Below, in pieces: positions 24,073-35,447 of a stretch of 64,000 nt of DNA (the first letter of the stretch is position 1; every line of letters begins with the position of its first letter). The translations under genes were made by a program, and so were the position numbers. The notes beneath the pieces are model-generated. The model was not told the DNA's origin and made no database searches. It saw only the letters and a program-made list of their open reading frames with translations. Source of the DNA: Mortierella alpina (lineage: Eukaryota; Mortierellomycota; Mortierellomycetes; Mortierellales; Mortierellaceae); the NCBI GenBank assembly GCA_029449245.1, contig JANATF010000004.1, positions 434,001-498,000 of the forward strand. Reading direction: 5' to 3'.

Positions 24073-25464
24073 TCAATACCGCTGGCCATAGGCGCCGCCA
24101 TGAGCGCCAGGGGCCTGGGTTGTGCCGCCAAAGTCCAGCTCGGACGGCTCTACGCCATACTGGTTGACGGCACCATTGTTCGCACGGAGATGGGCGTCTA
24201 GAGGCGACGTGGGTGAAGTGACAGCGTACTCTGCACCTGTTGTAGGTACGACCTGAGCGGCTCCGTACTGCTGTTGCTGCTGTTGCTGTTGAGTTCCATA
24301 GTCGCCGTAGGCTGCATTGTTGTCGTAATAGGTTCCATCGCCGACATAGTTTCCGTGTTGATCGTAGCCACCATATGCGGCTGCCTCTTTATAATACTGT
24401 TCATCATAAGCCTGCTGTTGTTGGTCATAATGGTTGTTGGGTAGATATTGGTCGTAATACTGGTCTTGAGGGGTTTGTTGCTTGTGAAGACCTCCCGCAG
24501 CCATCCCTGACATGGGATGCATGTTTTGTGCATATTGGTCGTCATAGTATTGGTCGTCGTAAAACCCATCCTGGTCATTGGTAGCGCCCGCGCCTGCTGC
24601 TGCTCCTGTGGTGGCAGCATTGGGTCGATTTGAGAAAGGATAGGATTGCTCAGCCCCACCACCGCCGCTTCCACTGACCACGGCAGCAGCGCCAGCACTT
24701 GACCGATGACGGTTGGACATGCCATAATCAATCTCTGCAAAGTCTGGGATCGTGGATCGCCTCTTGTTTCGTTGCCAACGCACCAGGGCGAAAATGATTC
24801 CCAGCAGAGCCACAGAGCCCACGGCAATACCTGCGTACTTGAGTGTGTTGGTGAGACTACTGCTTCCAGAACCGCTGCTAGATCCACCCGAGGTGCCGGG
24901 GGCGCCGCACTGGGTGTCTGTGCCGGGCATGCCGAGTCCTGTACAGATCTTGTTCAGGGGATCTTTTTCGTCGGGGGCTACACAGTACGAGTAGGCGGGG
25001 CTGTTGCACTGAGCACTGCTTTGGCAAGGGATCACTGGGTTGGATCGGCAAAGGGAGCCGACCATGGCCTGACAGTAGCCAGTGATGGCCCCTTGGGTCT
25101 GATAAGCACACAGCTGGTTCTCACCGCATTGGGCGCTGCTCATGCAGGGAGTGTTCAATGTGGAGGTGGGGGCAGCAGAAGGAACGGTGCTGGTTGTGGG
25201 GACGACGGGTGGAGCGGAGCTCGGGATAGTGATGACTGGGGGAGCAGCGGAGGAGGGCGTAGGAATGGGGGGAGGCGTGTGGGTGACAGAGGGAGGAGCG
25301 GCAGTAGTGGTAGGGGCGGAGGAGGTGACGGATGCTGGGTGTGTGGGCGATGGGCCAGGGGCCGAGGAGTCCCGCTGAGCCAGGGTCGTCGTCGTCGAGG
25401 AGGACATGGCCAGGAGCAGGACGGCAAGAGAGAGAAAAGTGGGAGTGTTTGCAAGCAGCCTCAT
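24073..25464 (-). CDS. Cys-rich surface glycoprotein, single-pass, with Tyr/Gln-rich tail
   Basis: A single exon of 463 residues. The start at 25464 is chosen because it begins a clear signal peptide (MRLLANTPTFLSLAVLLLAM); the open frame runs further upstream. Then come a Ser/Thr/Pro-rich stalk likely to be O-mannosylated, a Cys module (residues about 120-200) with about a dozen cysteines spaced as in CMSSAQCGENQLCAY and CQSSAQCNSPAYSYC, and a Gly/Ser linker. A membrane helix (YAGIAVGSVALLGIIFALV) is followed by a basic RWQRNKRR and a cytoplasmic tail rich in Tyr, Gln and Gly, with a glutamine run. The layout resembles cell-wall sensors (Wsc/Mid2 type), but the Cys spacing is not that of a WSC domain. 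Function unknown. Confidence 0.85.
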   Translation of the reverse strand: MRLLANTPTFLSLAVLLLAMSSSTTTTLAQRDSSAPGPSPTHPASVTSSAPTTTAAPPSVTHTPPPIPTPSSAAPPVITIPSSAPPVVPTTSTVPSAAPTSTLNTPCMSSAQCGENQLCAYQTQGAITGYCQAMVGSLCRSNPVIPCQSSAQCNSPAYSYCVAPDEKDPLNKICTGLGMPGTDTQCGAPGTSGGSSSGSGSSSLTNTLKYAGIAVGSVALLGIIFALVRWQRNKRRSTIPDFAEIDYGMSNRHRSSAGAAAVVSGSGGGGAEQSYPFSNRPNAATTGAAAGAGATNDQDGFYDDQYYDDQYAQNMHPMSGMAAGGLHKQQTPQDQYYDQYLPNNHYDQQQQAYDEQYYKEAAAYGGYDQHGNYVGDGTYYDNNAAYGDYGTQQQQQQQQYGAAQVVPTTGAEYAVTSPTSPLDAHLRANNGAVNQYGVEPSELDFGGTTQAPGAHGGAYGQRY

Positions 25465-28400
25465 GATGGGTGGAGTATTTATATTGCACGGCTTGGGCGA
25501 GGTGTGATTGGAAGAGGGACCTGAAGAGTAGGTTTGCGTGGGTAAGTGAACAAAACGTGAAGGGGGCTGAACCAGGAGAAAAAATAGGCCGTTTGAAACG
25601 ATAGCGATCAAAAACCGCTGCTTTGCTTGGTATTATTGGCACAACACACACAGGCACAGGGGCAAAACACTAGGGTGTGCTTCTTTAGACAACAGACAGC
25701 ACAGGAGACGAAGAGTGCACAGGCGAGAACGATGATGATCGAGCCGATGCACAGTTCAAGAGGAATCAGCTCAGCGAGAAAGAAAAAAAGTAAGGAAAAG
25801 CAAAAGCGGAGCTCGAGAAAATCAGGACAGGGTCGGGAACGCGGACATGAATGAGGTGACTGAATGACTATACGCACACACCGGTCGATAAAATTACGTG
25901 GTAGGAGATACAAATGAAAATGAAAGACAAGAAAGAGCAACCACCGACAACGCCTTGACTGAGAGGCTGTGGAGACGAACAGAAAAAAAAAAGGAACAAC
26001 GGAAGGAGAGGAAGGAAGAGGGATGGAGATGAAGGATGAGGTGCGAAGAGGAGAGAGGTGACAGAAAGTGAACAAAAGAGAAAAAAGGGAGAGAGAGAGA
26101 GAGAAACAGAAAATGAGCGTTCTCACTAGTGGTGAGTTGCGATATCACACAAAAACAACGACGAGCACCGTACCCGACTCGCTTACCTGTCCTGTGAGTG
26201 GACAAGCGATACTGTATGTTGGTTAGGGTTTATGTTTGTGCTCGCACACTTTCCTGGTCTTCCTCTGGCAGCAAATGTCGCATGGGAAGACGACGGGTGT
26301 CGAGCCTCTCAATTGAGGCCTAGTCTCCATTCTCTAGTGTGGCTCTCTGTGTCAAGGACATGCTGACGTTACAACCGCAACTCGCACATCATTGCCTCAT
26401 TGCAGCAAAAGTGGCAGACAGGTATACAGACAGATAGACAGAACACCTTCCTGCGGACTTACGACAGCAGACTGCAGACTGCAGAGTGCAAGGTTCACTG
26501 CGAAGAAGACAAAGGCGATAAGGTTGCCATCGTGTTCATGCTTATTCGCATTCTCAGACACGGCTGCATCAAACTGCTCTGCACTGTCTCAGTGCCACGG
26601 GGCCCCCGCGTTTAATGGACTGTTCCTGGGGCAAATACAATTTATTCTTGGGTGCCAGCAAATCGCAACGGCCGAGGAGCAATTTCAGGACCTTGGAGAA
26701 GAGAGGAGGAGCTGCAACGATGGATCCGGGAAGTTGATGGCCGCCTAACGCAACACGCCTGCCCCGCTTCGATCGCCAATTGATAAGAGCGATCAGATGC
26801 CTCAGTATTGACTCCCACGCAACGAACAGTTTGAGAGGACTTAAAGACTAGATGATATCTAATATTTGAGCTCTCAAATTCTCAACAGCACTCTTTTTTT
26901 TTTTTTGCTCTTGTTGTGTCCACCTTTGTCTGTCCCCCACCTGGGCGTTATTTGGACGCCATGCACGCGGGCCCCTCTCGTCTGTATAGTCCTTACTATA
27001 GCCTACTGTATATATCTCTGGCTATATAACTCGCACCGTCGTGCCACTTCACGAAAACCACAAAGAGCACTCAACGAGAATAAAGAGCACAAGAGCAATT
27101 TGCTGAACCAGCATGTGCATTACAACGAAGCCATGTGTACCTTGGTCAGGTGAGTTCAAGAGTAGGGAGGATGAAAGCCCCGCGTTCCCTGGACTCTGAA
27201 CTTTGAAGCAATTAAAGGCACGGGGCGAGAAGGTCGCTGCAGATCGCTCGGAGGCAACAAGGTGTTCAGCGATCCCCAATGTGCTGTGTTAAGGATCGGA
27301 GTGCTTCTGCTCGATCTTGCTGCCGTCACTTGGTTATACGCGTTCCACCAGCGTAAAATTGTATAAATATAGCACCCGAGACAAGCGTATTTGGTCGCAC
27401 AGGTCTGCAACAAGTGGCTACATCGTGTTGTCAATAGCCGCTCAGATCTGGGAGAGTAAAGACTTCAAAAGAACTAATGGGAAATCAAGTCGGAACAACG
27501 TTGCTAAAGTGGGGAGGCCCGTGAACTGGGCGCCGCATCCGCGTAAACGTCTATCCAACTTTGCTCAGCTACAAGTAGCCATCTCTGCATTGGGAATGCG
27601 GGACTTTTTTCCTCCATGGTCAATCATTTTCCCCTGATTGCGTGCAGGCGCTTGCATATTAGCATCATTCTCGAGAGATATGGAAGACAGGAAAAGGAAG
27701 GCTGACACACTCAGGACTCAAAAAGGCGCACTAGGCGGCGTTTGCGATGCTCCTGGTGAACAGTACTCGTACCTGTTGCGTGCATCTGTAACAGGGCACG
27801 CCAAAAGACGGACCATGGAGCCCCAGCAAGGGTGCGCAGGCCATTTTGATAACAACAGTTCCACAAAATGCACGAGCCTCGCAGTCTAGAAGCCAAACGT
27901 TTGTTGTCGCCAACTCCCTAGTCGCTAACCTACGGCAACAACAGCAGTAAACTATGCTTACCAAGATCATAGAAAACTCGATCATCCTATGGCTCATTCT
28001 CTCGCTCTTTCCCCCCTCTCCTTTTCGGCCTTCTAGCTCGGCGCACGATGGTTATTGGAACAGTGCCAACAAAGATGCGAACAATGCACGTTTGTCATCC
28101 ATCGTTATCCTGAACGCTATTGATGCTCTGTTGTGCTCGCGCCCCTGGATCGTTTGAAGTTTCGTACTTTCTTCCAATTTCTCCCCCTGAATTTTTTTTC
28201 TCTCAGTCAATCATCCGTTGGGTTAATGCAAGGCGTACAAACCTACAGGTGTCATCCTTCCCACTCGCGTCCGCACACACAAACAAATGGACTAAGAGAC
28301 TGGACGAAATCCACCAGGGACAAGGAGGTAGCGCGAGTGGAGGGTGAGCAGAGTTGTGCATGAATGATGTGCCTTTTTTTACAGGGGTACAGACTTAGCT

Positions 28401-29050
28401 GACACGTCTTCGTTCAGTGCCTGCAACCCCGCCAGGCTCCCGCTTTTTTGTGCCCACTCATCTCGCCTCGTCTCTTGTCGTTGAAAGAAGGGGGTTGTTC
28501 CCTTGCATGCTTGTTCTAGAGATGGATTAATCTGCCGGAAGCATCGCTGTCCTAACGACTAAGAGCGGTGGACGACCGGCGGCGAAAAGAAAAGGGGAGA
28601 GGGGGTTGGTATAAAGGCTCGCTTCATCCGCCTTTCTACACCGATTTTGCGTTTTTGATCCTGCTCCCCTTCATCCGCCGTCCCTGGTCTTCTATCTTTG
28701 TGACCCTTCACTGCTTCAGCGCCTTCTTCCTGATCACTGCAAAGTTCTGCTGCACCATACTCCCTATTTTGGCAGATCCTGAACCCGTCTCCGTTCTTCG
28801 CCCTGTCCTCCGTTCACTTCCACTTCCTCTCCTCCGTATTCGTTCACCTAGTTGTCGCGTACTCTAACAACCATCGAGCCGTCTACGCCTCCTCCCCTGC
28901 GGCTGCCATCTTCCACACACGCTCTCACACCATTCACGGCACACATCTCCTTGTAACTGTACACGTGGTACTATCCTTCAGCCCATCACACACAGTACTC
29001 GTTCTTGACGACCACGGCACCAAACACCCTTCCTACCTATCAAATTCATA
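25465..29050. other. 3.6-kb gene-poor region
   Basis: This is the longest gap in the window. It contains a purine-rich stretch near 25980-26105 (a C/T-rich leader on the minus strand), a T12 run near 26888, a TATA-like CTATATAAC at about 27023, and a C/T-rich leader (28620-29050) for the membrane protein downstream. Frames of 60-170 codons occur on both strands, but none shows a domain, signal or convincing splice partner. Frame 25608-26126 (minus) is mostly low-complexity. No tRNA, snRNA or 5S gene was recognised by eye. Confidence 0.5.
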
Positions 29051-30275
29051 ATGGCTCAACGACCAGATGCCCCCAGTAAGTGGTTCCCCATATCACTCTT
29101 TTTCAAGCTGGCCCCTATCATCTCAAGCATCTCACAATTTGATTTTTTTCTGCTTACTCCTCGTGCGGGGTGTCCAATGACACTCAGCCGTCATCTCGTT
29201 GATGGTCTCGCTCCTGTCCATCTCACTCATGTCGGTTCTCTTTGGTCGCAAGACCTCGGGGACGAGCATGGCCAACATCAATTATGCGCGTGGTCTCGTT
29301 ATCTCACTCTACATCGTCTCTTGGGGGTTCACGACCATTGCTGCGGTTCTTACCTCGACCAACCCTGGCAACATCACGTCGTGCACCATTTCGATCTTTG
29401 TTTGTCTGTCGCTCTACGCCATGTCAAAGATCGTCATCTACCTCTTTCTGATTGAGAAGGTCTATGTCGTCAGCTCTGTTACCTCCACCCGCAAGGATAC
29501 AACGGTAGGGAAATTTGCCCTTTTTTTTTCTAACTTATTCACGTCGCGCTCGCGTCCCCCGTTTACAAGTGTTCTTTCTACGCACTGACCAACAGGTTTT
29601 TTTTTTTTTTTTTTTTTTTTTGCATAGCTCTACCGTGTCAACATTTTGCTTCTCACCCCTTACACCATCATCCTTGTCCTCATGGTCCTCAACCGCGTCG
29701 CAGTCCTCAATGAAGATGACGATTGCTACATCGGTCTCAAACCCACGGCCTCAATCACGCTCATTCTCTACGACATCTTCATCTCCTCCTGGTTGACCGT
29801 CCTGTTCATCCGTCCACTTATGAGCACCACTTCCGTCCTTCAAGGTCCAAGCAAGGGCAAACTCCGCCAGGTCGCGCGCCGCACCCTCATCGGCTCAGTA
29901 ATTGCCCTGATCCTCAGCTCTGCCAACGTCTTTACCCTTGTGTACTTTAAGGGCTATGAAGATTCGGTCCTGTGCCTGCTCTCCTGCACTCTGGACGTCA
30001 CCCTGAACGCTTGCACTGTCCACTGGGTGACCTCGAGGGCCAAGAGCTCCACTGGCCAAACCCATGCGAACCGTAACAACGATCCAAACCATCCATCGCA
30101 GCAGCCGCATCTCCCGCAGTCGTATGTCCATGGGTACTCGGGTCAACAGCACACTGCACACAGTCATGTGAATAGCACGAGCAGCTCCAGCACCAGCGAA
30201 AAACATATTGTCGGACCACGGCACACTGATACTCATGTCAGCGTTGCAGTCGAGTCCTACAACGATCACTACTGA
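29051..30275 (+). CDS. Polytopic (about seven-helix) membrane protein, GPCR-like, function unknown
   Basis: Three exons (29051-29075, 29188-29504, 29628-30275) give 329 residues. Hydrophobic segments are VISLMVSLLSISLMSVLF, GLVISLYIVSWGFTTIAAVL, CTISIFVCLSLYAMSKIVIY, VNILLLTPYTIILVLMVLN, ITLILYDIFISSWLTVLFI, TLIGSVIALILSSANVFTLV and DSVLCLLSCTLDVTLNACTV. That makes seven helices, with a hydrophilic His/Ser-rich C-terminus (about 75 residues). The number of helices and the short N-terminus suggest a receptor-like protein, but no known GPCR class motif is seen. The first exon encodes only eight residues. The second intron ends in a run of 25 thymines before TGCATAG. AATAAA overlaps the end of the gene (30279-30284). 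Confidence 0.82.
29597..29621 (+). repeat. T25 homopolymer in intron 2
   Basis: Twenty-five consecutive thymines stand just before the 3' splice site TGCATAG of the membrane protein gene. They act as, or replace, its polypyrimidine tract. The length is prone to slippage and to sequencing error. Confidence 0.95.
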
Positions 30276-30710
30276 AATAATAAAGGTTGTCCCAAAGCGG
30301 GGGGTCAAAGAGCTCTCGGCCTGTGCTTTGTTTCCTTATCCTGCCACGCTTCCGGGAACGATGATGTAGGACTGATGAGAGTTCCTTTTATTAAGTTGAT
30401 GGCGCATATGAGGTGTCGCTAACAATGACGGTCCACGGGTTCTCGTTCCCTTGTCCTTTTCTTTCTTTTTTTTTCTTTTGTTTCTGTGTACTGTTTTTCC
30501 TGATCCTGTCCAGGGGCGGGGGGTTTTTTGGCCGTTTCCTGGTAGGGTACCATACCACGGTGACATCCTCACTGATTACGCAAGATTGACGACTCCAGAC
30601 ATCTTGCCTTTTCTTTAGCTTAAGAGTTGTACTGCAAAAAAAAAAAAATATGCAAAGACAGCGTTGAGTACATGTGGGCACGAAATTACAAATGAGAACA
30701 ACTCAAGTAG
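30276..30710. other. Convergent intergenic region
   Basis: 435 bp between two convergent 3' ends. It contains T-rich and A-rich runs (A13 near 30636) that suit minus-strand termination of the SGT1 transcript. Nothing else was seen. Confidence 0.5.
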
Positions 30711-32390
30711 TTATGAATCAAGAAGTACCTTCTTAGCAACCATGCCTTCAGGGGGACGAGTCTCTACAGGGGCCTTTCCGACTTCGTCCCAGTTGGTCGA
30801 CAAGCAAGTGCCGTTGCTCTCCGTGAAGCTCTTCATCATGGCGCGCTTCGTGTTGTCGTCGGCATCTTTGTAGATTTGGGCGAACAGCTGGTTCAGGGCT
30901 TTGTCACCATCAGCCTTCTCCTCGTCCTTGGACGCCTCCTTCTCCAAAGCATCCCAGTTCTTGGATTTTTTCGAAGAGGAAGGGTAGGCGGGGGCAGCAA
31001 CTGTTGTGAGAAAGTACATGATAGCCGAGCATACCGTTAGGGGAATGTCCGGATAGCGCCGACTCAGTCTTCAAAATACAGATAAAAACATATACATACC
31101 AGTGGTCGTGGCCATGGATCCGGCGTTGACGTCGTCGCCTTCAAGAGCACCCCACTTGATGGCGAATACCTCCTTCTTGAGTTGAATCTCAATCTTGGTC
31201 GACAAGACCTCAAACTTGCTCTCCGAAGGAATGACAGCGTGGCTCAAAGGATCCAATTCCAGAGAATAATCCGCTCCACTAGGCATCTTAACAGACACCG
31301 ACAGCTAAAGTATGGGCATCAGATAGGAGACGAGAGGTATAAGTCTGCTGTACATGTCGACAATGGGACTTGAGTTCACGGAAGGGTTTGAATAGGGTTC
31401 CTTACAGCTTTCTCCGTGATGTTGATATCGACCAACTCCTTCTTGGCGTTCTTGATAAAGACGCTGATGGTAACGTAGCTGTCGTTCTGGTACCACTCAT
31501 GTCTAGTTATCAAGAGTAAACACAGTCAACATCTGTTGCCAAAGATTGGATCCAATGTAGCACCAATAGCAAATACGCGACTTGTTACCTGACACGGTGG
31601 ACAGTAGGCGTGGGAGCAGGGACGGCAACAGGCGCGGCGGCAGGCTCTGGTGCAGGAGCAGAGACAGCAGGCGCGGCCTTGGGCTGCTTAGCCAACTCCT
31701 GCTCATTCTTGCGCATCCAACTCGCCAATGTTCTTTGCTCAGGACTCAGGGCATAGCATGCCTCGAGTGCAATCTTAGCAGTCTGATAATCCTGAAGGTG
31801 GTACGCAGCAACACTAATGAATGCAGCATCAGGTCGGTTACGCGCCATGTTAGAAGCAGAGAGTCGTTGCAGTTACAGCAAGTAGTCAATACTTATAATG
31901 GTGGCATGTGTCCCTGTTGTTCCTACCCTTTGCGCAGTTGAGCCTTTGCTTCAACAGTGACATCGACCGATGGCTTCTCCTTGATTAGGGTCAGTGCTTT
32001 GAGCGCATCCTCGTACGCCTCCTTGTCCCTGCCCACCTTCTGATACGTGGCCGAGCTATTTTTTGATTTTCGGAAAGTTCCAGAAAGAAATGCAATGGAT
32101 GGTTACACCTCGGTGACATTGCGTCCTTGCAGCGGGGTTTAGAGCAGCAGGTAGACCGTGAAGCTGAAATCCGTCGTTGCCCGATACTGCCGAGTGCGCG
32201 TCTGAGGATGCCATCCGCCAGGCCACAGTCGGGGTCCGCCCATGATTGTCCTCCCTTACCGTTTCAAAAAGATCTCGACGTGGGTCGCGTTGATCTCGAT
32301 GGCCTTTGTGTAAAAGTTGATGGCTTCCTCATAGTCCTCGTCTGCAAAGGCGTGGCTGCCCTGGGCGAACAAATCCTGGACGGTCGTCAT
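30711..32390 (-). CDS. SGT1: SGT1 co-chaperone (TPR, CS and SGS domains)
   Basis: Six exons (32390-32260, 32055-31927, 31813-31589, 31502-31406, 31304-31100, 31000-30711) give 358 residues, close to human SUGT1. SGT1 is an Hsp90 co-chaperone needed for kinetochore assembly and SCF ubiquitin ligases. The order is a TPR region (AFADEDYEEAINFYTKAIEI, YEDALKALTLI, AAYHLQDYQTAKIALEACYA), an Ala/Pro linker, a CS domain starting RHEWYQNDSYVTISVFIKN and ending EVFAIKWGALEG, and an SGS domain (KNWDALEKEASKDEE, LFAQIYKDADDNTKRAMMKS, STNWDEVGK). The junction RKG|VAAYHL is chosen over the longer open frame because it restores the TPR. All three domains are intact. Confidence 0.95.
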
Positions 32391-32907
32391 GGTGGGGTTG
32401 TGAGGCAGGGGGAGACGGACAGATGGTTGTTGAACAAGAGAAGCAGGAGCGAGCCTCTCTGAACGTGAGGTTGAAATAATAGCGCCTACTTCCAAAAAAC
32501 CAGTGACGTTTCATCTTCTACTATTCGCCCGACTAAGCTAGCGCTGTCGCGAGGGCGCCATCTCGAAGGTACGCGACAAAAGTGCATGACAGGAAAAAAG
32601 GGCTGGGAGCTGAACGACCTCGTCCGCTAGCTCGCTCGCAGGAGGTACATCTTTCTTCAAGTTGTTGCCGCGTTGGAAGGCACATGAGGATACAGAATGG
32701 ACGAGGTGATAAGGAACAAAGATTTATTCACTACTTATATTGGCCTCACAAAGGAGGCCGGCAGCTGATGTATTGTACCGGGCTGGAAAAACATAGGCAG
32801 CACGTCCTCGTAACTTGCCCTGTCTATGTCCGTGAACGTGCAAAAGATAATGCTCATCTATTCATGGGAGATAGAAAGTTACTCGGTGTGAGAGGACTAC
32901 AGATATG
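32391..32907. other. Intergenic region between SGT1 promoter and macrodomain gene 3' end
   Basis: 517 bp. A 7-bp inverted repeat (TGTCGCG at 32545-32551, CGCGACA at 32572-32578) could form a hairpin with a 20-nt loop. The frame 32582-32965 on plus is antisense to the macrodomain 3' end and has no motif. No gene is called. Confidence 0.5.
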
Positions 32908-34733
32908 TCAAGACTTAATGAACATTAGCCGCAACTGGTTTACCCTTGCAGCTTGTGTAGGATGAGCGCTGATCCACTCATGCACCTCGGCTATGGCGGT
33001 ACCGGCGGCCTCCATCTTGTCGAAACCATAAATTCCGGCCGATACACAACACAGTGCCTGTTTTGCCGTTCATAGCAACGACAAGGATTAGCGGAATGAA
33101 AAAGTGCCCCATGTATCCGTGTGATAAATAACATACCACGCTCTGGATGTCGCCCTGATCGCTTGCTAGTGTCAAAGTGTTCCAGTAGCAACTTTTCAAG
33201 ACGTCTTTTTCACCCTTCTGTGGCCCTACAGTGTGAATTATATCTACAAAAGAGCCATGCGAATACAGTGTTAAGGAAGATGATGAATTAGACCAACGGA
33301 CACAGCTATAACCATATTGCTTGACTCTGGCTAGTATGCTGTACTCACAACGGCAGGGCAAATTGAATGCAGGGGTAACCTTTGCATACTAATCATCGTC
33401 AAGAGACAATATAACAGTTGTTAAGGCACACACAAGGACTCCCATGTTATTCAGGTAGTCTACATCGAGCACACTTACCCCTTCCTCACATCCACCAGCA
33501 GCTGTGCATGCTGCCACCAGCTCAGGCCCAGCGGCATCGAATATCGCACCACAAACTAAATAAATCATCGTGTGGTCAGTATCATTGCCTTTTGCCAGCA
33601 GCATCAACCAAAGCAGTGCAAAAGGGAACCGTACCTCCACCGCCTTGTGCAAGATCCTTGTTTGCAGCGTTCACTATATATCATTGGAGTAGAGTGTCAG
33701 TCATAAGGTCATTGTCGGCACAACATTATTGCTGCCAACTCAATGAGGCATCTTTCGTACCGATTGCATCCACCTGGAGCCGAGTAATATCGCCATGACT
33801 ACGAGTGGAAATGCAAACGTTATTAAAACTTTGGTCGAAAAGTACACTCTTTAGTTTTGAAAAGCATAGGTTTATGTACTACTGGATGATCCCGTTAGAG
33901 CTAATGGGGAGCGCGGGTGCTTGGGCAGGTAGGGCAGAGACAGCTACAGCGCCAGCGGGTGCTTGGGAAGGTGGGGCAGAGACAGCTACAGCGCCAGCGG
34001 GTGCTTGGGCAGGTAGGGCAGAGACAGCTACAGCGCCAGCGGGTGCTTGGGAAGGTGGGGCAGAGACAGCTACAGCGCCAGCGGGTGCTTGGGCAGGTAG
34101 GGCAGAGACAGCTACAGCGCCAGCGGGTGCTTGGGAAGGTGGGGCAGAGACAGCTACAGCGCCAGCGGGTGCTTGGGCAGGTAGGGCAGAGACAGCTACA
34201 GCGCCAGCGGGTGCTTGGGCAGGTAGGGCAGAGACAGCTACAGCGCCAGCGGGTGCTTGGGCAGGTAGGGCGGAGACAGCTACAGCGCCAGCGGGTGCTT
34301 GGGCAGGTAGGGCAGAGACAGCTACAGCGCCAGCGGGTGCTTGGGAAGGTAGGGCGGAGACAGCTACAGCGCCAGCGGGTGCTTGGGAAGGTAGGGCGGA
34401 GACAGCTACACCGCCAGCGGGTGCTTGGGCAGGTAGGGCGGAGACAGCTACAGCGCCAGCGGGTGCTTGGGCAGGTAGGGCGGAGACAGCTACACCGCCA
34501 GCGGGTGCTTGGGCAGGTGGGGCAGAGACAGCTACAGCGCCAGCGGGTGCTTGGGCAGGTGGGGCAGAGCCGGCCATAGCGCCATCGGTCGCGTAACTTG
34601 CAACTGGCAACATCACCCAATGCCCATCCATCGTGGAGAACATGGCCATCTGCGCGTTCTGCGGCACAGAGGGTGCGAGGAGGGGCACATAAACAGTTCG
34701 GCCATGATAAATGAACTGGGAATTGTTATTCAT
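32908..34733 (-). CDS. Macrodomain (ADP-ribose-binding) protein with 15-copy Ala/Pro/Val repeat
   Basis: Seven exons (34733-33880, 33798-33761, 33673-33635, 33555-33479, 33388-33349, 33243-33137, 33057-32908) join in frame to 434 residues. Residues 1-61 are a unique N-terminus. Residues 62-271 are fifteen 14-residue repeats of the type APAGAVAVSALPAQ. Residues about 285-420 are a macrodomain: HGDITRLQVDAIVNAAN, LAQGGGVCGAIFDAAGPEL, GYAKVTPAFNLPCRYIIHTV GP, CYWNTLTLA, and CCVSAGIYGFDKMEAAGTAI. The family binds or hydrolyses ADP-ribose adducts. The NAAN and the glycine loops needed for ADP-ribose are present; AFP.IS.G is replaced by LCCVSAG. The first join, IIQ|YHGDIT, connects the repeat exon to the domain without a stop. 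It shares a 714-bp divergent promoter with the XPG-Fanzor gene. Confidence 0.85.
33921..34550 (-). repeat. 42-bp coding minisatellite, 15 units
   Basis: Fifteen tandem 42-bp units encode 14-residue repeats within exon 1 of the macrodomain gene. On the plus strand a unit reads GGGTGCTTGGGCAGGTAGGG followed by CAGAGACAGCTACAGCGCCA and two more bases. Variants are few and systematic (GCA/GAA in the Gln/Ser codons, TA/TG in Leu/Pro, C/G in Ala/Gly). The six units nearest the macrodomain alternate PPSQ and LPAQ, so an 84-bp higher-order unit has expanded there. Both strands stay open in more than one frame, which produces large false frames. Confidence 0.97.
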
Positions 34734-35447
34734 TGTGTGAGGAAGTGCGTCGAGAAGAGATGTAAGTAAGGAAACCGAGGTGTTGGAGAAGAAAGCTAGA
34801 AGGAGCGAATGAGGTCGAAAATGTGGCAGAAAGTGAGATTTAAGTAGTCTTGGATATTGCCTGCACCCCTCTGAAAGAACTCTCGCTTGCAAAGGCGTAG
34901 CAATTTCTTGGAATGGACCACTTGCACCACACTGCTTCGCGACCTCATTCACCACTCCAGGCCAAGTCGTTTTGCACCTTGTTCCCCCACCCACAAAGCG
35001 GTTTCTCTTTTGCTGCTTTGTGCCTGCCCGCCCACACAACTTCTTGTCCTTTCACTTTCATCACTTGTGAGAGTGCTAATCTCTGCAGCGCCTTGGCTTC
35101 AGTCCTGCGCAGTGTAAAGTCTTTCACCCACTGATTTTGAAGTTGATCGAGAGAAAAGCCTTTTATATTAGTATCACCTCGGGGAGAAAGAATCAGCACC
35201 CATGATACTAATGGAGGATACGCTTATTCTCTTTGATATGGGTGTGGGCAGAACAGTCGAGCCAACTTTTCAGTGTTCTGTAGCGTGCACCACTGATATC
35301 CTCGCTGTTCTCTACCATTTCCTGGCGCCCTCGGCTCACTTATCAACTCCTACACCACCCACCAACTTTCAACTCACTACGCCATCGACACAATCACCGC
35401 TCTATACATTATCCCCCTCTTCTACACCTTCCTACCACGCCTTACTC
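34734..35447. promoter_or_regulatory. Shared divergent promoter of macrodomain and XPG-Fanzor genes
   Basis: 714 bp between the two start codons. There is a TTTATATTAG stretch near 35161 and C/T-rich leader sequence on the plus side (35320-35440). The plus frame is open from 35202, so the Fanzor protein could start up to 82 codons earlier, but that part is low-complexity. No terminal inverted repeat or target-site duplication was found by eye. Confidence 0.5.

Noticed and set aside
25608-26126. 172-codon minus-strand frame
   Set aside because: Composition is dominated by the Ser/Leu/Phe output of a C/T-rich tract, with no domain or good start context.
26991-27200. Possible small gene after the TATA-like site (MCITTKPCVPWS then GTGAGT)
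   Set aside because: No downstream exon in frame with any recognisable sequence could be found.
33921-34550. CRISPR-like array
   Set aside because: The units are contiguous and near identical with no unique spacers; it is a coding minisatellite in a eukaryotic gene.
33805-34596. Large plus-strand and alternative minus-strand open frames across the 42-bp repeat
   Set aside because: The unit length is a multiple of three and lacks stops in several frames, so these frames are automatic. Only the minus frame joins by splicing to a recognisable domain.
35202-35447. Earlier in-frame start for the XPG-Fanzor protein
   Set aside because: The 82 extra residues are low-complexity, and XPG-family proteins start MG at the position corresponding to 35448.
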